Of a stretch of 64,000 nucleotides of DNA, positions 8,643-19,117 are shown in pieces. The notes under the pieces are model-generated. The model had not been told where the DNA came from. It saw only the letters and a program-made list of their open reading frames with translations, and did not search any database. Source of the DNA: Pyrrhoderma lamaoense (lineage: Eukaryota > Basidiomycota > Agaricomycetes > Hymenochaetales > Hymenochaetaceae). A program made the position numbers and the translations under genes. The stretch covers positions 17,643 through 81,642 of the forward strand of contig NBAZ01000044.1 of NCBI GenBank assembly GCA_002794735.1, written 5' to 3'. Each line of letters opens with the position of its first letter. Within the stretch, counting starts at the first letter, position 1.

Positions 8643-9995
8643 ATGTCTCGCGATAAAATCGAACATGTTGCCCTGGGAGAATTCACTATAGTGGAAGAAG
8701 CACCTAAAGAACCTATTATCTTGCCTAATACTTCGGCGGAGTTACCTCTAGGAGAACTTTTTGCTGGTGAAAACATGTACCCACATGTTAAACTATCAAA
8801 ATACGATCAATTTGTTACCATGGTTCTTCCTGGCCCAGACAGTCTCAATAAGGTACCATCTCCATCAATTACAAAGAAAGAATTGATGCCGCCTTTAGAC
8901 ATGTGAGAAATACACTTACTGTGTCGGAAACTAATATACCTTGGTACAAGTTTATTGAATACCAACCGCGGATCAAACTGGACTTGGCAAGACATGTATC
9001 CCCTTTAGTTCTGGATCGGATAATCAAAGGTCTTCGACATGTGCTACAGGCTTACAAACTAAGCTATGCACACGAATGGCATGGGAAAATTTCTCTAACT
9101 TGCAACTAGAAGCATTAATCTATTTTGGAAATCACTTGATACATCCAAATCGATTTGAGCTTAATGGTAGTTGTGCAACCATCAATCCATTTGATGAGTT
9201 GATCGCAAAAGGCATGCACTTATGCGATAACTATGAAGAGTTTTGTGAACTTTATGTAGAGTTTACAGAAAGGGCTAAATGCGAAATCATAGCACGAAGA
9301 GCAGCAGCAATCTATGCTCCATTTCCTAGTCCTCAGGAAAGAAGCAAGCTAGTACTCTATACACAGATAGTGGATAATATGAAGAATATTCCGGAGTTTG
9401 TAGGATTGGAACAGGCACTCAACCGGAGCTTCATACAAGTCTATAATGATGCTTACCGAAAGGAGTATTGAAAGATGCTAAACAGGAAGGTTCTAGCAAG
9501 GACCCTATTAACTTAGGCGCCCAGGAACCTATAGTATTGCCACTTGGATTGACGCAATTCTGCGATCAGTGGCTGGACAAGGTTACAACCCCATATGATA
9601 ACTTGCCAGAAGAAGTTCTCAGCAACCAAGATGCCGAAACTGCGGCACAGAATCCACAGAATGCGCCAGGACCTTGGGGACCACAAGGATTCTTAGCGAA
9701 GGAAGCAGCAAAAGCTGTTGCTAATGGACTTAACTTTAAGCCCTTAAACGAATGGTCTAAACTGGAAAGGGATGTGTTTGCCACAACGGGTTGGCTTAAT
9801 GTAAAACATCCTAATGCGGAAGATAAACAATACATAGAACCCCCTACTCGTACTGGGGATCTGAAGCTAATGATATCTAGAGAAGAGACCCTAAAAGAAT
9901 TATACCCTCACCTCCGTTTGGTTTCTAACTTATTCTCACCTCTTAACATAAAAGCAACATCTCGGAATTTACTATTTAAAGGAGCCCATCAATGA
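8643..9995 (+). pseudogene. Accessory ORF of Ty3-1 after integrase, broken by frameshifts
   Basis: Four overlapping open segments (8643-8906, 8903-9109, 9076-9471, 9468-9995) join end to end through single-base shifts and read as one protein of about 450 residues starting at ATG 8643 (MSRDKIEHVALGEFTIVEE). I do not recognise it. There is no zinc knuckle, signal peptide or obvious membrane segment, so it is not a normal envelope gene. The middle segment (FNPF-type hydrophobic stretches, then FPSPQERSKLVLYTQIV) looks like a folded, mainly helical domain. It lies where some Ty3 elements carry a third ORF. Confidence 0.6.
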
Positions 9996-11083
9996 CTCAA
10001 GAATCTATCAACTCGCTCTATTCACTGGTCTTTGCCATCTATATCACTCAACTACTACTACTACTACTACTACTCATACTTCTACATCATGTCGTTCCTC
10101 AACACCTTTAACATCATCTCCTCTTACATTGCCGCTTACCTTCTCCACTTACTCCATCCTCGCTCAACTACGTAAAATACGAACAATGGGTCCAGAGGTT
10201 ATTTGCTCAAAAGCATACTGACTCTGTCACTGTGGACATGATAATCATGGAACGACTGTTGGATTGAGGAATGTAGCTGTAGAGAAAGAGGAAAGAACTG
10301 GTCGGTGTAACGAATGGTTCTGCGATGTATGTGATCACTGGGTAGGAGCTACTTGGATGACTATGAAGTCAAGTGCTGGGTGACAGAAGAGACCGAGTCA
10401 ACTAGTGAGCTCATAGAAGAAGTCCATGACCCTCGAATTGCTGACTTACTGGACTTGATAGCCAGCATAGAAGAGGGTTTGCAGATGACGATGATGAGTA
10501 TGATGGTGATGTAGAGCCTCCAAGACCCTTTACTCCATTCATTAATTATATTAGAGTCGGAAAGGTTGATGATGATGATGATGATGATGGCAATCTAACG
10601 CCTGATTCAGTTCTTGTTAGAGAGGAGTTTGATGATGACTCTTTCTTTAATTTACCCTCTTAAATTGTTTATTCTTTCTTTCTTTCTTTCTTTCTTCTCT
10701 CTCTTTAATTCTTTTTGGACTGTCTCGCTTTTCTCTTCTTTTTCTAGCTTCATGTAAAAAGGATTGACATGTCTCTTTATTTATTATAAAAGTTTTCTTC
10801 TCCAACGTTGGGTCCGACACTATGCAGGACTAATCATGTATTTATAGGGTTGACTTGCCCTCGATTTTACATGTATAGAGGCTTATTTATTCTTGAAGGG
10901 CCAGTAGTCGACCATTAACTTAAATGGACGCTTACTGGGGTTTCAAAGATAACGGAAAGCCAAAGCAGTATATCTTCGGATATGTACTAGCTGTGACTAA
11001 CTTAGATTGCTACAGCTGTGGATGTGGAAACATCACACGCTTGAGCAATTAAGAAAGTCGAGATATTAAGTTGTTGTACCTCC
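9996..11083 (+). other. Ty3-1 3' region: decayed coding stretch and simple repeats
   Basis: No intact gene. A (CTA)n run lies at 10050-10074, a GAT run at 10568-10588 and CTTT repeats at about 10672-10700. From about 10350 to 10663 the sequence still reads like protein: YLDDYEVKCWVTEETESTSE, then about 30 further residues, then after a shift at 10484 a 59-codon acidic tail ending FFNLPS and TAA at 10661-10663. This is probably the remains of another element-encoded protein, or the far end of the accessory ORF. Confidence 0.5.
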
Positions 11084-11200
11084 TGTTACGGGATTGGAGG
11101 TTTGAAGATTCGCGGATCATCGGCTAGGTCGGAGATCAAACACAAACCAAATATAGGAAGCTGCAAATCCTGCCTATTACGAACAATAGCAAACTCAGCT

Positions 11201-12046
11201 ATGTCACACAGGGAAGTCCTCTCTCAAGATGGAGAAAGGCCTGCGGTGTTTGAACGACTACATGCGCAGCCAGCAGAGCCATTGCTGGATCAAGTCCGTG
11301 GCTGGATAGAATCACGGCAAAGGTTGGAAACTAGGGCCTTACCAAATCCTACAGGAGATGTAGGTGTTCGTATAGCAGTACATGAAGCAGAACGAACTAG
11401 CGAATCTCAAGTACACAGTCAGGTGGAACGAGTCCCTTGGTACCAGACCAGAGTAGGGTGTATTAATTGCAAGAAGACTTATTCGTTACAATCGGACCTT
11501 TACAGGATCACTTGGACAACTCTCTTCGAAATGGGAGTGGATGCTACCGAGTTTACAGTACAGGTACAGAAGTACTGGACAGACGATTCTATCCGAGAAT
11601 TCCCTCACTGGGAACAAGATGTATGGACTTTTCACTACATTACACTCTTGAAGTTAAAAAGGGAGGAAAAGGTCTGGGGTCAAATTAGGATTGTGGTCTT
11701 AACGAATATGGAGCATACAGGACACCAGCACGAAGAACAGTGCAGCAGTAGTGTGGTTCACTATCAAGTGATACCAAAGGATCCCCCAGAATGGGGAATA
11801 CTCTTACTCCGTCAGCTACCAAGGAAAGTCTACGATCACCTCAAGTTAATCGATGTGCCTGGATACATACGGTGGGGATATCACCAATACTTCAATGCCG
11901 AACAACGTGTGGCCTGCTGGGTCGGCACGGACCATTCAGGGTCTTTGTGGAGTGAAGGCACAACACGCTTCAGCCACAATTGGGGTTATCTAGGGTTCAG
12001 GACAGTGGACCCTAACTCAGGGACAGGAGATTGGGAATCTCTCTAG
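11201..12046 (+). CDS. ORF inside LTR-2 copy 1, unknown function
   Basis: From ATG 11201 the frame runs 281 residues (MSHREVLSQDGERP); upstream it stays open to a TTG at 11102. I do not recognise the protein. It has GCINCKKTY near residue 90, many Trp and His residues, and no signal peptide. It lies in U3, upstream of the LTR's TATA box, like the unrelated ORF in the Ty3-1 LTR. The copy at 17437-18282 is equally long and also intact, although the two differ at about 17 residues, which is some evidence that the frame was under selection while the LTRs diverged. Confidence 0.5.
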   Translation: MSHREVLSQDGERPAVFERLHAQPAEPLLDQVRGWIESRQRLETRALPNPTGDVGVRIAVHEAERTSESQVHSQVERVPWYQTRVGCINCKKTYSLQSDLYRITWTTLFEMGVDATEFTVQVQKYWTDDSIREFPHWEQDVWTFHYITLLKLKREEKVWGQIRIVVLTNMEHTGHQHEEQCSSSVVHYQVIPKDPPEWGILLLRQLPRKVYDHLKLIDVPGYIRWGYHQYFNAEQRVACWVGTDHSGSLWSEGTTRFSHNWGYLGFRTVDPNSGTGDWESL

Positions 12047-12237
12047 ATCAGATCTAAGGGTCTCAGGGTCTCAGGGTCTCAGGGAGTAATGCGATCGTAT
12101 GGACTGCGGAGCAGGGACGATAAGGGTTCAGACATGTGTGGGACACACAGGGTCTTCAGGGACTTGTGGAGCAAGTGCCCTTAAAGTTATGATTAGGATA
12201 AAGGAATACCCATAGCATAATGGGTGTTGATGAAGGC

Positions 12238-12245
12238 TATAAAAG
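12238..12245 (+). promoter_or_regulatory. LTR-2 TATA box (copy 1)
   Basis: TATAAAAG, conserved at 18474-18481 in copy 2 and placed after the ORF, so it would drive the element's full transcript rather than the ORF. Confidence 0.55.
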
Positions 12246-12849
12246 CAGGACTTTTGGACATCGTAGAGTAGATTGTTCAGACTCACTTATAGCCATCATC
12301 TGGTAATAAGTTTACTTCAAGCCGTAAAACGGTAACAAGTTACAACTACACTTAAAGTACAATACCTGCGCTCAGTCAAGATTGTCATTAGCTGGCAAAG
12401 GTGTTGCTTTAAGGGTATCTGTATTGTGGTAGAACATCTAGCTTTCTCTAACATTGTTACTTGTTCTCTATCACTGTACAGTGAGGAGACTACTTCTATA
12501 CTCTCCAAGAAGGACCACGTTATCGTACTACGAGTTATTGCATCGGCATCGTTTAGGTTGAATCAATACCTTGGTCGACACCTCGCGTGATTACCTCTTT
12601 GTCACAATCTACTTGTAGTGTCCTCGGCACTTGGCACGACGACTTCGAGACCCCCTACCTTGAAGAAGCACCAACTGCTCGTTAGCTTTAACCGGACTAG
12701 GTGTCTATTTAGTCTGATCAACTACTCAGCACACTGCTAGCCCACCCCTGTTGGCGAAAGGATTAGAGTTGCCTTATCTGGGTTATCGAACCTCTATTAC
12801 TAAGGATTGTAGATCACACTGATCCCTTAGTTTTAAGGAAACCGTAACA

Positions 12850-13392
12850 CCTCCTGTACCATCTTTTATATAAGATTGGGCAAGAAGTCGACAAATTAAT
12901 GCAAACCTAAGTCTAATCCCTAAGGGATGTAATGACAAAGGTTAAACTAGACTTCGTTAATCTGAGCATTGGGTCCAGTGACAAACTGGGAACTAAAGCT
13001 TAGATAATTGGGAAGGTCGAAACTATTGTAGTGTCTGGCTCTTCTTACAATGTTAAGATAGAGAAGAAATGCAATAGAATGACGTATATTTATGTCTAAT
13101 CCTTAAGGGATGTAATGACAATGGTTATATGTCATAAAGTGATCAATATTAGATGCACTTTTGGGACGTATAATAGAACTATCATAATCTTTTTGTCCAG
13201 CTTAGAAATAAGTGGCATAAGATATGATAAAGTTGGACGAAGCTAATCTGAGCTTACAAGTCTAACTTATAGAAGTGTATAGTCATACTTATATGAAGTC
13301 TACACAATGGGGGAGAGAGGTTGAGAGTAATTAACTCGAAAATTCTCAAAAACCCACTTGGACATTTACAGATGTTGAAGCAAAGGCTTTAT
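12850..13392 (+). other. Ty3-1 3' region between two solo LTRs, no gene
   Basis: AT-rich, no open frame. A short segment recurs within it: a 20-base stretch close to CTAATCCCTAAGGGATGTAA at 12912-12931 and again, with CTTAAGG, at about 13098. The core is a small palindrome (CCCTAAGGG). Confidence 0.4.
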
Positions 13393-14210
13393 TGTTATGA
13401 AACCAAGTCTATTTTCGCTTTTTTGCTTACTAAGCAGCTTACATAAGCTGACTAAGCACTTACATAAGCATCTTACATAAGTGGATTATCTAATCATCTT
13501 ACATAAGCTGCTTACCTAATCATTATTACCTAAGCATCTTACCTAATCAGCTTAGTCAGCATGCTTACCTAATCACTTACATAATATGCTTACATAAGTC
13601 GCTTACTAAGCACTGACTCAGCACATGACTCAGCTGTCTTATTAAGCATCTCATCTTATCTTATCTCTCTCTTATCTCCACTGCTTACTCATCTGTTCTA
13701 GAACATTCTGAGACCTTCCAGAACACTCTAGAACATTCCACCATGTTCTACCACCTTCCATCATTCTCCATGGCCACCTTTCCTTATTTGGTTTAGTCCC
13801 CTTTGTAATTAGCCTATTTTATGTTTCAGCTAGCACAGCCTAGCTTAGCCTGTTTGTTTAGCCTATTTCTTATGTTTCATCTAACACAGCCTAGCACAGC
13901 TTAGTTAGCCTAATAGTTTAGCCATAGACCCTGCCGGGTTTTTTCATTATTCCCACACTGCCTCCCACATGTATAAATACCCCCCTCCTGTCAGTAGCTA
14001 GTCCCCCAGTCTTGATCTTGTCTTCCCTCCTAGACTAGTACCTTCTAATACATCCTCTTGTCCCCTCCTCACTGTTCTTCCCCTCCTCTTGCCCCTCCTC
14101 TCCTCTGTCTCTGTCTATATCAGTGTATGCTGGTTGTGCCTTGTCTTCAGACCCTGCTGACTAAGCATTCTGCTGACTAATACTGGTACTAGAACTAGTC
14201 ATTGCTGACA
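13393..14210 (+). mobile_element. Solo LTR of the Ty3-2 family inside Ty3-1
   Basis: 818 bp, starting TGTTATGAAACC and ending TTGCTGACA, flanked by TTTAT (13388-13392 and 14211-14215). It matches the Ty3-2 LTRs (21427-22237, 27486-28353) read from their minus strand. It holds the same array of short CTTACATAAG-like palindromes (about 13425-13640) and a T-rich promoter region ending near 13990. Confidence 0.92.
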
Positions 14211-14551
14211 TTTATAATACCATGGGAGTGGACAGCGGTTACTTAAACTCGTCTACTTAATGGGTATTTATGCGAAACAAGCTAATGTTATCTGGAAAGA
14301 AGGAAATTATATCTTTATTCTTCACCCATAACATTCTCTATTTGGATCTAACGAGACGAAGCAGTTCCCACAATTGTTATGGCTAAATTAAACTATTTGT
14401 TAAACCAAGACATACTTTTGTTGTATGTTGGACAGCCTTATAGGTTGTTAAACATATTTAACAAAATAATTGTTAAAAGTTTGATAAATTAGGCCTTATT
14501 TTCGATAAAAACTTTGTTTTCACCGGAAAATGAAGTCTTGGGAGGGCAGTT
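14211..14551 (+). other. End of Ty3-1 internal region with polypurine tract
   Basis: No gene. The purine-rich stretch GGGAGGGCAG (14540-14549) directly before the right LTR is the expected primer for plus-strand DNA synthesis. Confidence 0.65.
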
Positions 14552-16020
14552 TGTTAGGATTTCCAAACTTTAGGCTTACCAATAACGATTATAAAGCGCT
14601 TACATCATGTCTAATGAAGAAGTCACACAAGGCTCATCAACTAGCCGGGACAGACCCCAAAACATATGCCGAACCTGTTATAGAACAATACAAGAAATGG
14701 AAGAGATATGTAATAATATGGCCATACGAATAACAAAGGCCTTAATCAAGAACCAGAAGGAAGATTGGCGGTATTACAATAATTATGAATGGTTTGATAT
14801 GCATACAAACAACTATCCATACGATACCACCCTGCATAACATAACAAGGGTACAGAACCACCTGTGGTTGGAAGAACCATTCAAAGGCATATACCTTGAT
14901 CAACCTGAACTACAGGTTCGCTCCGAAGCAATGCTAGATGCTAGAAACCATGGAGAACCAATCCTAGTAGCATCCTCAATATGTGTTATACTACACAAGC
15001 AAGCTTCAGATGAAATCAAGGAAGCAATTCGTAAATCTGTAATCAGAGCTACAGACGAAAGCTTTGCACTACAAGGACCAGGCATAATGACTATAGATGA
15101 ACAGGAGACAACTCACTTTGCAATGCGAATGCACACACTGTGGAGAGGAATGATACATGAAACATATAACAAAGCTCCTCGTCCAGGATTCGAGAGAGTA
15201 GATTGGATCACTCTTAACAGAGCTCAACCAGTAACACCTCCAGTAATACCACAGTGAGAAAGTCCTCCATTACCAGTCATGCCTCATAGGGAACGCCCTA
15301 TACTACCACACATCAATACTATTCTCCCAAGAGAGGAATGGGACAGAAACAATCCATCAGCCCATGCTAGAACAAGCATTGCGTCAGACCATCCACAGTT
15401 TGAATGGCGGACTAGCCATTCCTCTTAGCAAGCCCGAGGCTGGGCTAAGAAGATATTCCCATGCTGGGAGTAGACGCGCCGGTCGAATAAATTCTCACGA
15501 TACGAATACGGTAATTCACGAGTCAGGTGATTGTAATAATGGACGCGGCAACAGAAATAGTTATAAACAACATAACAAGCTTAGTGCTTTTGGATGAAGG
15601 ACGAATTGGACACTTTAACTAGTGCCACAAATTGCTGGAGATATGGATACAGGTGCCATAAACAGTGGTGCCACAATGGTGCCACACTAGGTGCCACATT
15701 GGTGCCACACTAAGTGCCACAAATTAAATATAATAATAGTATTTCTTGACGATTAAATGGGTAGTTAGTTCACATGTAGTAGATGTATATAAGGAGGTCA
15801 ATTTTGACCAAGATCTCCTCATTGAAATCAATCTTGTCACAAACCCAAAGACAGCTAATCTGTCTACATCTGATACATCACTATCATCTGTCAGTATATC
15901 TGGCCTACAAGTCGTTTCTGTTTTGAACACTGTGATATTAAGTACAAGGGCATCTTATATAATTACGCTTAGTCGTATTATCCCCTTGCTTATACAAGCA
16001 GATCAATACAGATCCTAACA
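14552..16020 (+). repeat. Ty3-1 right (3') LTR
   Basis: 1469 bp, same ends as the left LTR and nearly identical. Followed by ATAGC (16021-16025), the duplicate of 735-739. GTGCCAC repeats at 15622-15726, TATA box at 15786-15793. Confidence 0.93.
14607..15257 (+). CDS. ORF inside Ty3-1 right LTR (second copy)
   Basis: Same 216-codon frame as 795-1445, with Leu instead of Pro at about residue 97, and the same TGA followed by 56 further open codons. Since both LTRs of one insertion come from a single template, agreement between them says little about selection. Confidence 0.5.
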   Translation: MSNEEVTQGSSTSRDRPQNICRTCYRTIQEMEEICNNMAIRITKALIKNQKEDWRYYNNYEWFDMHTNNYPYDTTLHNITRVQNHLWLEEPFKGIYLDQPELQVRSEAMLDARNHGEPILVASSICVILHKQASDEIKEAIRKSVIRATDESFALQGPGIMTIDEQETTHFAMRMHTLWRGMIHETYNKAPRPGFERVDWITLNRAQPVTPPVIPQ

Positions 16021-17319
16021 ATAGCCATGCGCTCGGCTCGTAGTTCTGCTTGTTCCTCAGGGGTCTTGGAGTAAAAAAAACAAGCCCCATAGGCCCGGGG
16101 TAAGTTCTCTTCTTTCCATTTCTGTAGTATTCCATATTTTGACTTTTGATCTTCAGCATGGTCACTATGAAACCCCAAGAACTTGATAGGAACAGAAAAC
16201 ACATTAAAACACTCCCCAAGACCAAGATTTGAGGACACCGGGCTTGATTTGAAGGTATCTAGAACCTTTTCAAGTGTTTCTCTTATTTCTTGAGCTTGAG
16301 TTGCTGACTTATGATTCGCAGTTAGATTTACCCCGAGAAGACAAACCCTAGGCTTGATCTCGGAGGAGTCGTCTTGAAGGTATGAACTTGGGGCACTCAA
16401 ATTTAAATGTAAAGATTCAAAATTTTTATTTTTATTACTAGTGCCGTCACCACCAATTGTAAAACCTTTAAAGTAAGTTTTAAAGTTAAAATTCTATCTT
16501 TATTTAGGTTGTATATTCTCTATCTTACTGGCAGCCTGGTTTATCTCATAACCAGCTTGTACATCTGCCGCCACCCCCTCCTCTAATATCACCCTCTTAA
16601 CCGTCCGAGAACTAACTTCTTTTAGTTCTCGGACACCTCTAGGCCTCGATACCCACTGCGATACATAGCCTAGGACGCAGTGAAGGATTCGGCCGGCCTT
16701 TTGAGACGGACAGCCAAGTTGAACCACTATCCGTATAAGGGATCAGAACCCCGGGGTATAGACTCCTTTATCAGATAGGTTGAACACCATATTTGCTTTC
16801 TTTAAGACTCTTGAATACTGATTTTTCTTCATCCTAGCTCTCTTGTAGCGGCAATCAAGTCTACGGCCCCTAGCACGGGCCTCTTCGAGTTTGGACTTCA
16901 AGATCTCATTTCTTAGAGATAAACCAGAGAGCTTCGCTCGGGAAGCTTCTAACTCTTTCTCAAGCTTCAAGTAAGACTCTGAGTGCAAGGACAGGGACCT
17001 TTTTGAGAGGTCTAGATGCTTCTGAGTCTGAGTCGATAGCTGGAGGGTCGTCTGGGACCATGCTAGTGTGTTCGAGCAGCTTGCTCGTGTTTCGGTGAGT
17101 TCCCTATCTTTTGATTCTATTTCTTTTTCTAATCTAGCCAAATCTTCTTTTAAAGTATTATTGATGGCTTCAAGGTCTTTGGACCTTTTTTTGTACCAGA
17201 AAAGAGAAGCCCTTTTACTTTCTTTAACCTGAGTCAAGTCCAGAATACGAGCACGAGCGTTTTGAAGGTCTTGCTCGTATGTTTCTCCTAGCTCAGCCAA
17301 CTCTTCTTCAAGCTCTTCA
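16021..17319 (-). pseudogene. DDE-type transposase copy A, first segment (5' cut by LTR-2, 3' cut by Ty3-1)
   Basis: Minus strand, exons 17319-16529 and 16465-16021 with a 63-nt intron (GTAAGA...AAAG). The first 180 residues are a long coiled coil (heptad-rich, Lys/Glu/Leu). Then comes the region VQLGCPSQKAGRILHCV, an SSRTVKRVILEEGVAAD block, and across the intron the motif FTIGGDGTSNKN, whose Asp should be the first catalytic acid of an RNase-H fold. A TGA at 16745-16743 interrupts the frame after KGVYTPGF; the same stop is present in copy B, in the same place. The protein resumes at 739-1 beyond Ty3-1. The N-terminus is missing because the solo LTR at 17320 replaces it. Confidence 0.82.
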
Positions 17320-19096
17320 TGTTACGGGATTGGAGGTTTGAAGATTCGCGGATCATCGGCTAGGTCGGAGATCAAACACAAACCAAATATAGGAAGCTGT
17401 AAATCCTGCCTATTACGAACAATAGCAAACTCAGCCATGTCACACAGGGAAGTCCTCTCTCAAGATGAAGAAAGGCCTGCAGTGTTTGAACAACTACATG
17501 CGCAGCCAGCAGAGCCATTGCTGGATCAAGTCCGTGGTTGGATAGAATCACGGCAAAGGTCAGATACTAGGACCTTACCAAATCCTACAAGAAACGTAGG
17601 TGTTTGTATAGCAGTCCATGAAGTGGAACGAACTAGCGAATCTCAAGTACACAGTCAGGTGGAACGAGTCCCCTGGTACCAGACCAGAGTAGGGTGTATT
17701 AATTGCAAGAAGACTTATTCGTTACAATCGGACCTCTATAGGATCACTTGGACAACTCTCTTCGAGATGGGAGTAGATGCTACCGAGTTTACAGTACAAG
17801 TACAGAAGTACTGGACAGATGATTCTATCCGAGAATTCCCTCACTGGGAGCAAGATGTATGGACCTTTCACTACGTTACATTCTTGGAGTTAAAAAGGAA
17901 AGAAAAGGTCTGGGGTCAAGTCAGGATTGTAGTCTTAACGAATATGGAGCATACGGGACACCAGCACGAAGAACAGTGCAGCAGTAGTGTGGTTCACTAT
18001 CAAGTGATACCAAAGGATCCCCCAGAATGGGGAATACTCTTACTCCGTCAGCTACCAAGGAAAGTCTACGATCACCTCAAGTTAATTGATGTGCCTGGAT
18101 ACATACGGTGGGGATATCACCAATACTTCAATGCCGAACAACGTGTGGCCTGCTGGGTCGGCACGGACCATTCAGGGTCTTTGTGGAGTGAACATACAAC
18201 ACGCTTCAGCCACAATTGGGGTTATCTAGAGTTCAGGGCAGTGGAGCCTAACTCAGGGACAGGAGATTGGGAATCTCTTTAGATCAGATCTAAGGGTCTC
18301 AGGGTCTCAGGGTCTCAGAGAGTAATACAATTGTATGGACTGCAGAGCAGGGACGATAAAGGTTCAGACATGTGTGAGATACACAGGGTCTTCAGGGACT
18401 TGTGGAGCAAGTGCCCTTAAGGTTATGATTAGGATAAAGGAATACCCATAGCATAATGGGTGTTGATGAAGGCTATAAAAGCAGGACTTTTGGACATCGT
18501 AGAGTAGATTGTTCAGACTCACTTATAGCCAATAACTGGTGGTAATATCCAACAACTGTTGGTAAAAACCATCATCTGGTAATAAGACATCAACTACACT
18601 TGAAGTACAATACCTGCGCTCAGTCAAGATTGTCGTTAGCTGGCAAAGGTGTTGCTTTAAGGGTATCTGTATTGTGGTAGAACATCTAGCTTTCTCTAAC
18701 ATCGTTACTTGTTCTCTATCGCTGTACAGTGAGGAGACTACTTCTATACTCTCCAAGAAGGACTACGTTATCGTACTACGAGTTATTGCATCAGCATTGT
18801 TTAGGTTGAATCAATACCTTGGTCGACACCTCGTGTGATTACCTCTTTGCCACAATCTACTTGTAGTGTCCTCGGCACTTGGCACGACGACTTCGAGACC
18901 CCCTACCTTGAAGAAGCACCAACTGCTTGTTAGCTTTAACTGGACTAGGTGTTTATTTAGTCTGATCAACTATTCAGCACACTGCTAGCCCACCCCTTTT
19001 GGTGAAAGGATTAGAGTTGCCTTATCTGGGTTATCAAACCTCTATTACTAAGGTTGTAGATCGCGCTGATCCCTTAGTTTTAAGGAAACCGTAACA
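17320..19096 (+). mobile_element. Solo LTR of family LTR-2 (copy 2) between the two transposase copies
   Basis: Starts TGTTACGG and ends CCGTAACA like copy 1, about 1777 bp. The flanks are CTTCA (17315-17319) and GGGTT (19097-19101), not a duplication. On the left it cuts copy A at a point equal to about 19258 of copy B; on the right it cuts copy B at 19097. It contains a 282-codon ORF and a TATA box at 18474-18481. Confidence 0.88.
17437..18282 (+). CDS. ORF inside LTR-2 copy 2, unknown function
   Basis: Same length and layout as 11201-12046 (281 residues from ATG 17437, open upstream to TTG 17338). Differences are scattered substitutions such as ERLH to EQLH and LLKLKREE to FLELKRKE, with no indel and no stop over 945 bases. 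Function unknown. If the ORF were neutral, stops or frameshifts would be likely at this divergence, but two copies are too few to be sure. Confidence 0.5.
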   Translation: MSHREVLSQDEERPAVFEQLHAQPAEPLLDQVRGWIESRQRSDTRTLPNPTRNVGVCIAVHEVERTSESQVHSQVERVPWYQTRVGCINCKKTYSLQSDLYRITWTTLFEMGVDATEFTVQVQKYWTDDSIREFPHWEQDVWTFHYVTFLELKRKEKVWGQVRIVVLTNMEHTGHQHEEQCSSSVVHYQVIPKDPPEWGILLLRQLPRKVYDHLKLIDVPGYIRWGYHQYFNAEQRVACWVGTDHSGSLWSEHTTRFSHNWGYLEFRAVEPNSGTGDWESL

Positions 19097-19117
19097 GGGT
19101 TTGAGTCTCTGAGGTGA

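Larger units (their letters stand above)
11084..12849 (+). mobile_element. Solo LTR of family LTR-2 inside Ty3-1 (copy 1)
   Basis: 1766 bp, starting TGTTACGG and ending CCGTAACA (8-bp inverted ends), flanked by CCTCC on both sides (11079-11083 and 12850-12854). No internal region remains, so it is a solo LTR left by LTR-LTR recombination. It contains a 282-codon ORF, three tandem GGGTCTCA units near 12057 and a TATA box TATAAAAG at 12238-12245. A second copy is at 17320-19096. Confidence 0.93.
740..16020 (+). mobile_element. Ty3-1: 15.3-kb chromovirus-type LTR retrotransposon with nested solo LTRs
   Basis: Two 1469-bp LTRs (740-2208 and 14552-16020) start TGTTAGGA, end TCCTAACA, and are flanked by ATAGC. 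By eye I found a single difference between their ORF regions (C at 1084, T at 14896), so the insertion is young. Inside, in order: a coiled-coil ORF, gag with a zinc knuckle, protease, reverse transcriptase, RNase H, integrase, chromodomain, a hairpin array, a broken accessory ORF, and about 4.5 kb of mostly non-coding DNA holding two older solo LTRs. Without those LTRs the element is about 12.7 kb, long for the family. Pol is interrupted by several single-base shifts. I could not find a canonical TGG-type primer-binding site next to the left LTR. Confidence 0.93.
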
